Shown piece by piece: positions 26,700 to 34,490 of a stretch of DNA of 53,932 nt (within the stretch, counting starts at the first letter, position 1; every line of letters begins with the position of its first letter). The DNA is taken from contig CABXRY010000006.1 of the NCBI GenBank assembly GCA_902514755.1, positions 1 through 53,932 of the forward strand. Reading direction: 5' to 3'. A program made the position numbers and the translations under genes. The notes beneath the pieces are model-generated. The model ran no database searches. It saw only the letters and a list, made by a program, of their open reading frames with translations, and was not told where the DNA came from. This DNA comes from an uncultured Pelagibacteraceae bacterium (GTDB taxonomy: Bacteria; Pseudomonadota; Alphaproteobacteria; Pelagibacterales; Pelagibacteraceae).

Positions 26700-27592
26700 T
26701 ATTTTAAGTACTCTCTTTTTTTGGAAAGTTTAAATCTTCTGTACACAAGTATTAAAACTAAAAGCAAAAATACCGATCCAATTCTAAATTCTGTTCCTAA
26801 AATATAATCAGCAAATTCTTCAAATACTCCTAATCCCATTCCTGACATTGCGACACCTGGTAAATTTCCTAATCCAGCAACAATGACAATCATAAATGAT
26901 CTTATTGTGTAGGGTAAACCCATATAAGGATGGATAGTAAATGTTATGGAAATTAGTGCACCAGCAACACCACAAAGGGCTGCATTAATACCAAATGTTG
27001 CTGCATAAACTTTTTCCGTATCTACACCTAAAATCTTTGCTGCTCTTGCATTTTGTGCTGTAGCTCTAATTGCTCGACCGAGCTTAGACTTTTTCATGTA
27101 AATTACTAAACAAATTGCAAATAAAATACTTATAAAGGCTGAAAAGATTTTTGAATTCGGCAACACAACATTATTATTAAATAACATAGTTGTTCCGTAA
27201 TCTGAATTTGCTAGAACAACATCAGCTCCAAATGCAAAGTTCATTAATTGCATGAAAAGAATACTTATTCCAAAAGTCGCTAAAATAGAGATAAATAAAT
27301 CTCTATCTACCACTTTGTTAATTACGAGTTTGTAAATTGCTATTCCAACAAAAAACATTATTATTGGGGCAACAATTACTCCCCATGCTGGATGAATTCC
27401 ATATAGATACATGAAATAAGCGATGTATCCACCTAATATAACAAGATCTCCTTGAGCAATATTAATTATATTCATTACTCCCCATTGAAGTGCCATACCA
27501 TATGCAATCAATGCAAATAAAATTCCAAGTAAAACTCCGTCCAAACACGCTTGAACAGAAATCATTGGATATTGAAAGACCATGAAATCCAT
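26699..27592 (-). CDS. livH: branched-chain amino acid-type ABC permease LivH (set 2)
   Basis: 297 residues with the LivH signature LDGVLLGILFALIAYGMALQ, IINIAQGDLVILGGYIAYFM, and RAIRATAQNARAAKILGVD in the coupling loop. Separated from the binding-protein gene by 64 bases that hold a hairpin, so its expression is likely lower than livK's. Confidence 0.93.
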   Translation of the reverse strand: MDFMVFQYPMISVQACLDGVLLGILFALIAYGMALQWGVMNIINIAQGDLVILGGYIAYFMYLYGIHPAWGVIVAPIIMFFVGIAIYKLVINKVVDRDLFISILATFGISILFMQLMNFAFGADVVLANSDYGTTMLFNNNVVLPNSKIFSAFISILFAICLVIYMKKSKLGRAIRATAQNARAAKILGVDTEKVYAATFGINAALCGVAGALISITFTIHPYMGLPYTIRSFMIVIVAGLGNLPGVAMSGMGLGVFEEFADYILGTEFRIGSVFLLLVLILVYRRFKLSKKREYLK

Positions 27593-27604
27593 AATGAACC
27601 TTTT

Positions 27605-27645
27605 AAAAAAAATACCCCCTATATATAATATATTAGGGGGTATTT
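27605..27645 (-). terminator. hairpin terminator/attenuator between livK and livH (set 2)
   Basis: On the minus strand AATACCCCCT (27644-27635) pairs with AGGGGGTATT (27620-27611) around a 14-base A+T loop and is followed by a T-run (27610-27605). It is a convincing intrinsic terminator. Inside an operon it would let the binding protein be made in excess over the membrane parts. Confidence 0.85.
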
Positions 27646-27656
27646 ATAGATTTGTT

Positions 27657-28892
27657 TTATCTTTTAGACCAAGAAGGAATTGGATGAATTAATTCAGCTG
27701 AAGCCCATTTTGTAGGAGCTACAACTTTATTTTCACAATTATCCCCATCACACATAACTTGGAAAAGAACCATCGGCTTATCAACATTTTGACCACCTTC
27801 TGCAAATTTTATATTTCCATAAAAAGTTTGCATGTTGGTAGCTGCAAGAGCGTCTCTAACTTTCTTTTGATCAAAAGAATCTGCTCTCTCAAATGCATCT
27901 TTAAATACCAATAGTGCAGCTGATGACTCTGCTGCTTGATATGGAGGTGCATAACCAAACTCTTTGGTAAAGTCTGCATCATAAGTAATACCATCTTTAA
28001 AGAAATCATCTTTATAAGTTAATGTTTTGTGCCACTGAGAAGCGCATAAAGCATATTGTGAGTTTTTACCATGTTGCTTTGATAATTTAGCTGCATCACA
28101 GTGTGTCATAGCTAACATTGGAATATCTACCTTCATCTCAGATATTTGTCTGATAGCAGTTAGAGCACCCTTTGTGTGACCTGAAACAACTAAAACATCT
28201 GGTTTCATTTGTTTTACTTTTACTAATGTTGCGGCCATATCATTAAGCTCTTTTGGTAATTTATCATCAATTACTTTTTTAGAGCCAGTTCTCTTAATTG
28301 CATCTAATACCCCAAGTCTTACGTCTTGAGAAAACGCATCTTGTTCAAATGCCATTGCAACAGTAACTCCTTTACCATTATTCTTTTCAACCGCTAGATC
28401 AATAGCAACATCAAGATATAAGTTAGCTGGAGCTAATACAGCAAATAGATATTTGTAACCTTTTGTAAACAAAGATCTAGATGCACCATTTGCTTCAACC
28501 ATTGGAACACCATATTTTTCTGTTACTGGAGCAATCGCTTTAGTTAAACCAGAGCTATATGGACCAAGCATAAACTCAACTCCATCTTGTGATATTAATC
28601 TTTCTGCAAGCTGTGCAGCTCTTTTTGGGTTTGACTCATCATCATAATAGATAATGTCAAACTTATAAGTCTTTCCACCAACTTTAACACCACCCATGCT
28701 GTTAATTCTGTCAACGGCCATGTTATAACCGTTTTGAGTATGAACACCATTAGATGAGTATTTACCAGTTAATGAAATTGCAGCACCTAAAATAATTTTG
28801 TCACCAACAACTTTTGCAAATGATGCAACAGATGTTGAAAATAAAATTACTAATGCAGAAACAAAACTTAAAATTATTTTATTCAATCTCAT
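27657..28892 (-). CDS. LivK-type periplasmic substrate-binding protein (set 2)
   Basis: 411 residues with a signal peptide (MRLNKIILSFVSALVILFS, cut near SFA). The mature protein opens KIILGAAISLTGKYSSNGVH, with INSMGGVKVGGKTYKFDIIY and FMLGPYSSGLTKAIAPVTEK, all standard for the HAAT type I binding fold. A Cys pair lies near the C-terminus (VMCDGDNCE). First gene of the minus-strand run livK-H-M-G-F-azlC-azlD. Ligand not deducible: relatives bind branched-chain amino acids, amides or urea. Confidence 0.92.
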   Translation of the reverse strand: MRLNKIILSFVSALVILFSTSVASFAKVVGDKIILGAAISLTGKYSSNGVHTQNGYNMAVDRINSMGGVKVGGKTYKFDIIYYDDESNPKRAAQLAERLISQDGVEFMLGPYSSGLTKAIAPVTEKYGVPMVEANGASRSLFTKGYKYLFAVLAPANLYLDVAIDLAVEKNNGKGVTVAMAFEQDAFSQDVRLGVLDAIKRTGSKKVIDDKLPKELNDMAATLVKVKQMKPDVLVVSGHTKGALTAIRQISEMKVDIPMLAMTHCDAAKLSKQHGKNSQYALCASQWHKTLTYKDDFFKDGITYDADFTKEFGYAPPYQAAESSAALLVFKDAFERADSFDQKKVRDALAATNMQTFYGNIKFAEGGQNVDKPMVLFQVMCDGDNCENKVVAPTKWASAELIHPIPSWSKR

Positions 28893-28946
28893 TTTATTTC
28901 CTCTTTAATTAATTAATTATATGCTTATTAAATAAACAAAATTAGT

Positions 28947-28982
28947 TTAATGCAAGTGGCATTAAGCAACACTTATTAATGC
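28947..28982. repeat. three alternating copies of TTAATGC upstream of livK (set 2)
   Basis: TTAATGC (28947-28953), its complement GCATTAA (28959-28965) after 5 bases, and TTAATGC again (28976-28982). Adjacent copies are inverted, so either outer copy can pair with the middle one, or two protein half-sites could be bound. It lies in the 89-base gap before livK, so an operator is plausible. The third copy touches the lysE stop codon. Confidence 0.5.
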
Positions 28983-29596
28983 TAATATTGTTGAATTACA
29001 GCAATAATAATTGCAATGATAATTAAAACACTCGCAGAAATTGTATTAATTACTTTTGGATTTGCTTTTATCCAAACAATTAGTTTTCTAGCTAGCACAG
29101 CATAAGCAACTAAAGATAAAAAATCTAAAACTACATAAGTTGTGATTAAAATAAAAAATTGGATAATATAATTTGAATTAAAATCAATAAATTGGGGAAA
29201 AATCAAAGGAAAGAACATCCAAGCCTTGGGGCTTGTGCCTGCAACTAAAAAACCATCTCTAAAAAAGGAGAAAAAACTTTTTGATGAAATATTATTTGAA
29301 CTTATATCTTTTGGTTTTGAGTTATAAAGATCATAAGCAAGATACATTAAATAAACTATTCCAATCCATTTAAAGATATTTAAAAAATTTGGATTATCTA
29401 AAAAAAAAGAGCCAATGACAAAGATGACAAGAGTTGCTTGAATAAAGTTTGCACTGATATCTCCTAATGCAGTCCAAATACATTTTTGAACACCATAATT
29501 CATAGAATATGAGATAATTACAATTCTAGGAGTGCCTGGGGTAATAAATAAAAATAAAATTATCTGTAAAAATAGAAAATAATTTATGGGGAACAT
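28982..29596 (-). CDS. LysE/RhtB-family amino acid exporter
   Basis: 204 residues with six hydrophobic helices. The N-terminal LFLFITPGTPRIVIISYSMNYGVQKC matches the LysE signature (P-G-P replaced by P-G-T-P). FFRDGFLVAGTSPKAWMFFPLIFPQF corresponds to the conserved F-x-x-G-x-x-x-x-x-NPK-type region with SPK. It exports an amino acid or similar metabolite. Promoter region is shared with the divergent TIGR03643 gene. Confidence 0.85.
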   Translation of the reverse strand: MFPINYFLFLQIILFLFITPGTPRIVIISYSMNYGVQKCIWTALGDISANFIQATLVIFVIGSFFLDNPNFLNIFKWIGIVYLMYLAYDLYNSKPKDISSNNISSKSFFSFFRDGFLVAGTSPKAWMFFPLIFPQFIDFNSNYIIQFFILITTYVVLDFLSLVAYAVLARKLIVWIKANPKVINTISASVLIIIAIIIAVIQQY

Positions 29597-29602
29597 TTTA
29601 AG

Positions 29603-29657
29603 TGTAGATAGTCCTTAAAAACCGGGAGCTAAAGATGGCTAAGAAGGACTATCTACA
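29603..29657. repeat. perfect 14-bp inverted repeat in the lysE / TIGR03643 intergenic region
   Basis: TGTAGATAGTCCTT (29603-29616) and AAGGACTATCTACA (29644-29657) are exact reverse complements. The 27-base loop includes ACCGGGAGCT and GATGGCTAAG, with a possible inner AGC/GCT pair. This is a strong potential hairpin on either strand. It is unlike ordinary terminators because no T-run follows. It could be a small structured RNA, a leader of the TIGR03643 gene, or a bound DNA palindrome. Confidence 0.6.
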
Positions 29658-29716
29658 ACATAATATCAAAGGCCAAAAAAAATGCATTAATTTTTTATTT
29701 CAATTATAAAGGATTT

Positions 29717-30013
29717 ATGAAAAAAAAAGGTCACACCCCCATTACCAAGGTCAAAAATCCAGAGCCAGATATAAACGACCCAGATTGGGTTATTTGGGCA
29801 GCTTGGGCTGATCGGATCACTTTTGAGGATATTGAAAAGAAGACTGGAAAAACAGAATCTGAAGTAATTAAAATTATGAGACGATCTATTAAACCTACTT
29901 CTTTCAGGTTATGGAGAAAACGAGTTAATCAGAAAAGTATCAAACACAGAAAAAAATTTGAATACTCAAGAAAACAAATAACTAGTAAAATTAAAAAGAA
30001 TGATTATTTATAA
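29717..30013 (+). CDS. TIGR03643-family (DUF2805-like) protein
   Basis: 98 residues. The central block DWVIWAAWADRITFEDIEKK, TESEVIKIMRRSIKPTSFRL, WRKRV is the hallmark of the short TIGR03643 family, with the shape of a helix-turn-helix and a very basic C-terminus. Function is not established; DNA or RNA binding is plausible. Three bases separate it from the glutaredoxin gene. A 14-bp inverted repeat lies 60 bases upstream. Confidence 0.82.
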   Translation: MKKKGHTPITKVKNPEPDINDPDWVIWAAWADRITFEDIEKKTGKTESEVIKIMRRSIKPTSFRLWRKRVNQKSIKHRKKFEYSRKQITSKIKKNDYL

Positions 30014-30016
30014 TTC

Positions 30017-30271
30017 ATGAAATCAGTAACCATATATACAGGTCCTCTTTGCAACTATTGTGAGGCAGCAAAAAGATTATTAGCTAGAAATAATGTAGAA
30101 TATAAAGAAATTAACATTGCAACAGTTGAAGGTGCGATGGAAGAAATGATTAAAAAAGCGAATGGTAAAAGAACAATCCCACAAATCTTTTTTGATGACC
30201 AACACATTGGTGGTTATGATGAAACAAGAGCTTTAGAAAAAGATAATAAGTTATTAGATTTGCTTAAATAA
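30017..30271 (+). CDS. grxC: class I glutaredoxin (GrxC-like)
   Basis: 84 residues, the usual length. The active site is CNYC in YTGPLCNYCEAAKRLL (instead of CPYC). The cis-Pro loop is in KRTIPQIFFDDQHIGGYDE, with the GG glutathione contact. It is a cytosolic GSH-dependent disulfide reductase. It is co-transcribed with the TIGR03643 gene and converges on the secreted Cys-rich protein. Confidence 0.92.
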   Translation: MKSVTIYTGPLCNYCEAAKRLLARNNVEYKEINIATVEGAMEEMIKKANGKRTIPQIFFDDQHIGGYDETRALEKDNKLLDLLK

Positions 30272-30294
30272 AAACAGTCTAAAATTAACTCAAA

Positions 30295-31263
30295 CTACTT
30301 AGCAATAAGATCAAAATCAAAAAAAGCAGAGTCAAAGTAACCAATCATATTGGTTGTGCTTGTCATACTTTTAGCTAATCCTCTAGTATTGTTATATTTA
30401 ATTTGAAGACCAATAGTTTCAGGGGTTATTTTGATTGGATTTACTAGCGGCATAATACCGATAAGTCTCGAAATTCCATGGTCTGCACCACCAGTGCAGC
30501 CTGTTACACCATTTTTAATTTGATCTGTATCAGTTCCTCCAACTCCATCAACAAGGGTTAGGTCAGACTCTAATAAATATGTATCAACATTAACATGTGT
30601 TCCTTGAAACGTCATAGCATGATAACAATCATCATCACTATCCATTGTTAATGTATTAACACCAATAGTAGTCTCAGCAGCAGTTGCACCCGCTGTACAA
30701 TCAACATTTGACTTAGCGGCAGTATTTATTCTGTTTTCAAATCCATAAATTGTTCCAAGGGAAGAAACTTTCGTCACGCAGGTCGTCGACGAATTTGATC
30801 TATCACTCATAGTAGCATTAAAAAGTTGGCTTGTCGTAAATTTAAATGTAGAGCCCATGGTGACAATTCCGAAAGTATATGTTCCATAAGGTACAGCAGT
30901 ATAATCTGCTGCAGTTCCTATTTGAGTACCTGTTCCTTTTACAACTGTTGTCTCAGATCCACTATCATTTTTATAAAAGGTTGAACAATTAGTTCTTACT
31001 ACTTGTGTGGATGTTGTTGGACCAGTTGGTCTCGATGTGCACAAATCTAATCTATAAAAAGTCATTTTTTGAGTATCTGGTTGAAATTCGCATGTGTTAC
31101 CAGCGGATGCTGGCGTTATTGTTCCCCCATTACCTGTACATTCAGAATTAATTCTTGTTATTGATTCACTTGGTTGAGCGTTAGAGTTAGTAGAATAAAG
31201 AGCGATAAATATAAAAATAAATGAACATATAAAAATATTTAATCTTTTGTTATTTTCTTTCAT
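30295..31263 (-). CDS. secreted Cys-rich protein of unknown function, partner of the inverse-autotransporter barrel
   Basis: 322 residues with an N-terminal hydrophobic signal (residues about 9-30, cut near SNA). The rest is Thr/Ser/Gly-rich with eight scattered cysteines (for example SECTG, GNTCEF, DLCTS, TNCST, TTCVTK, DDCYH), which suggests periplasmic or surface disulfides. No catalytic motif is recognised. It starts 2 bases after the beta-barrel gene, so the two are co-transcribed. It could be the surface-exposed ligand of that barrel or a chaperone, but this is speculative. Confidence 0.75.
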   Translation of the reverse strand: MKENNKRLNIFICSFIFIFIALYSTNSNAQPSESITRINSECTGNGGTITPASAGNTCEFQPDTQKMTFYRLDLCTSRPTGPTTSTQVVRTNCSTFYKNDSGSETTVVKGTGTQIGTAADYTAVPYGTYTFGIVTMGSTFKFTTSQLFNATMSDRSNSSTTCVTKVSSLGTIYGFENRINTAAKSNVDCTAGATAAETTIGVNTLTMDSDDDCYHAMTFQGTHVNVDTYLLESDLTLVDGVGGTDTDQIKNGVTGCTGGADHGISRLIGIMPLVNPIKITPETIGLQIKYNNTRGLAKSMTSTTNMIGYFDSAFFDFDLIAK

Positions 31264-31265
31264 AA

Positions 31266-32108
31266 TTAAAATCCTATTACTGTTAAATCCATTTCTTTTT
31301 GTTTTACAATTAAATTTTGTCTTCTAACTTTTGCAAATTTTTGATCTGCAACTGAGGTTAAATTATAAGCAGTATCACTTATTCCAACTTCATTATTTGA
31401 ATTATTACAACAAGTATAAGTTATTTTTAAAAATTCTTCATCTTCAGTAATTCCATCATTACTTCTTTTTCCAACTTCAATATTAAAATTTGAAAGTTTT
31501 GCTTCTAGTGATATCTCATCTCCCTCTAGATCTGCTGCACCACTAGCACCTTCCCAATTAAATGATCTATAATATAAGTTTGTCCATGGTAGATAAGGCA
31601 ATGGCATACCTAATTCTACGTCACTACCGTTTAATGCTTTTTCACTTATGTTATTAAATCCTGATTTCCAACCTGAAAGACCATAATATTGATTAGCTCT
31701 TAATGATCCAACGCTTGATATTGCTTCAATACCTATGCTTGCTCTTTGGTGATCATAATCTAATTCATGGTCATAGAATAAATTATAACCAACTAATAAT
31801 GTATCATCATTAATCAATTTTCTATTACCAAAACCTAAATTGATAGTTTCTCTACTATCATCTGATAAGAAAAGGCTTGCTTGAGTAAATATTATATTTT
31901 CATTATCACTTGGATCACTTAAAGGTTTTACTACTAAAATGCTTCCAGTAATTTCATTTGTTACACCTGTACTTAAACCAATTTCAGCAGTTGGGAATTT
32001 TTCACTAAAATAACTATTTAAGTTGTTCATAAACTTATTAGTTAGGTCTACAGCACTAGCATTAAGACTAAATATCAACATTAAAAAGATGAAACTTATT
32101 TTTTTCAT
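31266..32108 (-). CDS. intimin/invasin-type inverse autotransporter beta-barrel (stand-alone)
   Basis: 280 residues with a signal peptide (cut after ASA). The body resembles the inverse-autotransporter barrel (IAT_beta): TINLGFGNRKLINDDTLLVG, then NLFYDHELDYDHQRASIGIE, then RANQYYGLSGWKSG. The alternating aromatic/polar strands and the 'D-x-x-x-x-x-H-x-R-x-x-x-G-x-E' pattern fit. Intimins carry Ig-like passenger domains after the barrel; none follows here, because the ORF stops about 45 residues after the barrel-like part. The secreted Cys-rich protein downstream is a candidate partner. The assignment rests on pattern recognition only. Confidence 0.72.
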   Translation of the reverse strand: MKKISFIFLMLIFSLNASAVDLTNKFMNNLNSYFSEKFPTAEIGLSTGVTNEITGSILVVKPLSDPSDNENIIFTQASLFLSDDSRETINLGFGNRKLINDDTLLVGYNLFYDHELDYDHQRASIGIEAISSVGSLRANQYYGLSGWKSGFNNISEKALNGSDVELGMPLPYLPWTNLYYRSFNWEGASGAADLEGDEISLEAKLSNFNIEVGKRSNDGITEDEEFLKITYTCCNNSNNEVGISDTAYNLTSVADQKFAKVRRQNLIVKQKEMDLTVIGF

Positions 32109-32201
32109 ATTTAATAAATTTTAAGATAATTTTTAAGAGTTTACAATTCAATTAGAGCCTATTTTGGTTTATAGAATAACTTAATTTGCTGTCATTATTG
32201 C

Positions 32202-32221
32202 TTGGAAAGGTCCACTTCCAA
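32202..32221. repeat. short inverted repeat in the barrel-gene upstream region
   Basis: TTGGAA (32202-32207) and TTCCAA (32216-32221) flank an 8-base spacer. It lies in the 160-base gap between msrB (3' end, minus strand) and the barrel gene promoter, about 95 bases upstream of the latter. It might be an operator or the weak end of msrB's upstream neighbour. Nothing else is seen in this gap. Confidence 0.25.
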
Positions 32222-32268
32222 TAAATAATTTACAAAGTAACAATATATCTAAAAAAAATTAATATCCT

Positions 32269-32640
32269 TTATTTAGGCTTAAAAACTAAACAAACTCCAT
32301 TGTTGCAGTATCTTTTTCCAGTGGGATTTGGACCATCGTCAAATATGTGACCATGATGACCACCACATTTTTTACAATGATACTCAGTTCTTGCATAACC
32401 TAAAAGATAATCTGTCTTTGTTTCAAATACATCTGGAAGCGATTGATAAAAAGATGGCCAGCCTGAACCACTTTCATATTTTGTTTTTGAATCAAATAAT
32501 TTTTCACCACAATTAACACAGTGAAAACTTCCTTCTCTCTTTTCATGATTTAGTTCACTTGTTCCAGCCATTTCTGTGCCCTCTTCAAATAAAACTAATT
32601 TTTGTTCAGAAGTTAAATCTTTATTGATTTTCTTAGTCAT
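32269..32640 (-). CDS. msrB: peptide methionine (R)-S-oxide reductase
   Basis: 123 residues with both zinc knuckles (CVNCGEKLF and CKKCGGHHGHIF), the substrate loop SGSGWPSFY, and the catalytic Cys in KRYCNNGVCLVF. A second Cys follows five residues later, where most MsrB have Ala or Ser. The enzyme repairs oxidised methionine in cytosolic proteins. Four-base gap to the upstream HDAC-family gene. Confidence 0.93.
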   Translation of the reverse strand: MTKKINKDLTSEQKLVLFEEGTEMAGTSELNHEKREGSFHCVNCGEKLFDSKTKYESGSGWPSFYQSLPDVFETKTDYLLGYARTEYHCKKCGGHHGHIFDDGPNPTGKRYCNNGVCLVFKPK

Positions 32641-32643
32641 AAA

Positions 32644-33537
32644 TTAAATTAATTTAGCACAAGATTGATGTAATAAAGAATGTAATTCTACCAATTTATT
32701 AAAGTTTTTATTATATCCTCCTCCTAGAACACCACAAATAGGTATTCTTTTTGAAGAAAAATTTTCGACTACTAATTCATCTCTGTGTTTAACTCCCTCA
32801 TCTGAAATTTTTAACTTACCTAACCGGTCATTAAAATGAATGTCAACACCTGCTATATAAAAAACAAAATCAAAATTTTCATTATTTAGCTCATTTAAAT
32901 AAAATTTAAGTGTTTTTATATATGCATCATCTTCAAGATTATCTTCAAGCTCAACATCCAAATCACTTATTGATTTTTTAGCAGGATAATTAGTTTTTGA
33001 ATGCATACTGAAAGTAAAGACTTGTCTATTTTCTTTAAAAATTTCTGAGTTTCCATTTCCTTGATGAACATCTAAATCTACAATTAAAATTCTATTTGCA
33101 AATCCTCTTTCTAACAAATAATGAGCGGCAACCGCTACATCATTAAACACGCAATAGCCAGCCCCGCTATCGTAATTAGCATGATGACTTCCTCCTGCGG
33201 TATTACAAGCAACCCCGTAATTTAATGCAAGTTTTGATGCTAATACAGTTCCACCAGTTGCAACCAGAGATCTTTGGACCACACTATCAATTAAAGGAAA
33301 ACCAATTTTTTTTATTTCACTTATATCTAAAGTTTTATTCTTAATATTATTTATGTAATTTTTAGAATGAGCTCTATTTAAAGTTTCAAATGAACAAGGG
33401 CTAGGATTATAAAATTTTTTAACAATTTTTTGATCAATTAAATATTTTGCAAGTTCCCCAAATTTATTAATTGGAAACTTATGATCATCTCCAATTTTGG
33501 CAACATAGTCTTTATGATTAACTACTGGTAGCTCCAT
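32644..33537 (-). CDS. histone-deacetylase-family (class II HDAC/AcuC-like) deacetylase
   Basis: 297 residues with the HDAC fold markers: tandem His in GGSHHANYDSGAGYCVFND, zinc ligands DLDVHQGNGN, the second Asp in AGVDIHFNDRLGKL, and GGGYN near the end. All catalytic residues are present. Bacterial relatives deacetylate polyamines, acetoin-related compounds or lysines of proteins. The start overlaps the hydroxyacid dehydrogenase gene's stop by one base. Physiological substrate unknown. Confidence 0.9.
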   Translation of the reverse strand: MELPVVNHKDYVAKIGDDHKFPINKFGELAKYLIDQKIVKKFYNPSPCSFETLNRAHSKNYINNIKNKTLDISEIKKIGFPLIDSVVQRSLVATGGTVLASKLALNYGVACNTAGGSHHANYDSGAGYCVFNDVAVAAHYLLERGFANRILIVDLDVHQGNGNSEIFKENRQVFTFSMHSKTNYPAKKSISDLDVELEDNLEDDAYIKTLKFYLNELNNENFDFVFYIAGVDIHFNDRLGKLKISDEGVKHRDELVVENFSSKRIPICGVLGGGYNKNFNKLVELHSLLHQSCAKLI

Positions 33538-34490
33538 TATTTTTCAATAACACGAATAGGCTTACCATTTACACAAGCTTCAAGATTTTCAATCATGTGC
33601 GTATAATAGATACTATAATTTTCAGCTGTCACATAACCAATATGAGGTGTTAATAAAGCATTAGGTAAAAATCTTAGTTTATTAGTTTCAGGTAATGGTT
33701 CTTTTTCATAAACATCAATTCCAGCTCCCATAATAACATTAGTTGACAAAGCAATAATCAGATCATCTTCATTAACTATTTGGCCACGCGAAGTATTAAT
33801 TAAAAAGGCTGTTTTTTTCATCTGGTCAAACTCTTTAATTGTAATGCAATTTTTATAACGTTCCCCACCTTGAACATGAATTGAAATATAATCTGAATTT
33901 TTAATTAAATCTTCTTTACTACAAGGTAGAACGTTTAATTCTTTACATTTATCTAAATCTAAATTTTCACTCCAAGCCATTACTTGCATTCCAAAAGCAT
34001 TAGCTATTTTTGCAACTTGCGAACCTACTTTTCCAAGACCGATTAAACCAATAATTTTACCTTTAACCTCAAAACCAACTGTTGTTTGCCAATAACCTTG
34101 GTACATATTGTCAATTTCTGTTTTTAAATTTCTTGATAACCCTAGAATTAATGCCCAAGTTAATTCACAAGTTGGATTTGTGTTGCTCTCAGTACCACAA
34201 ACTATGATTTTTCTTTTTTTTGCAGCTTCAAGATCAACTGATTTATTTCGCATGCCGCTCGTAATTATATATTTAAGATCATTCAGATTATCGATTAAAT
34301 TCTTAGTAATTGGCGTTCTTTCTCTCATTATTAATAAGGCCTCAAAATCAGCCAATTGTTCAATAGCATCTGACTCATTAAGGAATGGCTCACTGAAAAT
34401 TTTAAATTCATACTTTCCAGATAATTTTTTTAGATCCACAAACTCTTGTGAAACGTTTTGATAGTCATCTAAAATTGCAACTTTAAACAT
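33537..34490 (-). CDS. D-2-hydroxyacid dehydrogenase family protein
   Basis: 317 residues. The NAD-binding motif is in IIGLIGLGKVGSQVAKIANA, the catalytic Arg in INTSRGQIVNEDDL, the Glu in YEKEPLPETNKLRF, and the His in TPHIGYVT. It probably reduces or oxidises a 2-keto/2-hydroxy acid; substrate unknown. It overlaps the DMT exporter by 8 bases upstream and touches the HDAC-family gene downstream, forming a compact three-gene operon. Confidence 0.9.
   Translation of the reverse strand: MFKVAILDDYQNVSQEFVDLKKLSGKYEFKIFSEPFLNESDAIEQLADFEALLIMRERTPITKNLIDNLNDLKYIITSGMRNKSVDLEAAKKRKIIVCGTESNTNPTCELTWALILGLSRNLKTEIDNMYQGYWQTTVGFEVKGKIIGLIGLGKVGSQVAKIANAFGMQVMAWSENLDLDKCKELNVLPCSKEDLIKNSDYISIHVQGGERYKNCITIKEFDQMKKTAFLINTSRGQIVNEDDLIIALSTNVIMGAGIDVYEKEPLPETNKLRFLPNALLTPHIGYVTAENYSIYYTHMIENLEACVNGKPIRVIEK

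Noticed and set aside
29603-29657. The inverted repeat as a mobile element or terminator
   Set aside because: No flanking target duplication and no transposase are seen. No T-run follows on either strand, so neither idea is supported.
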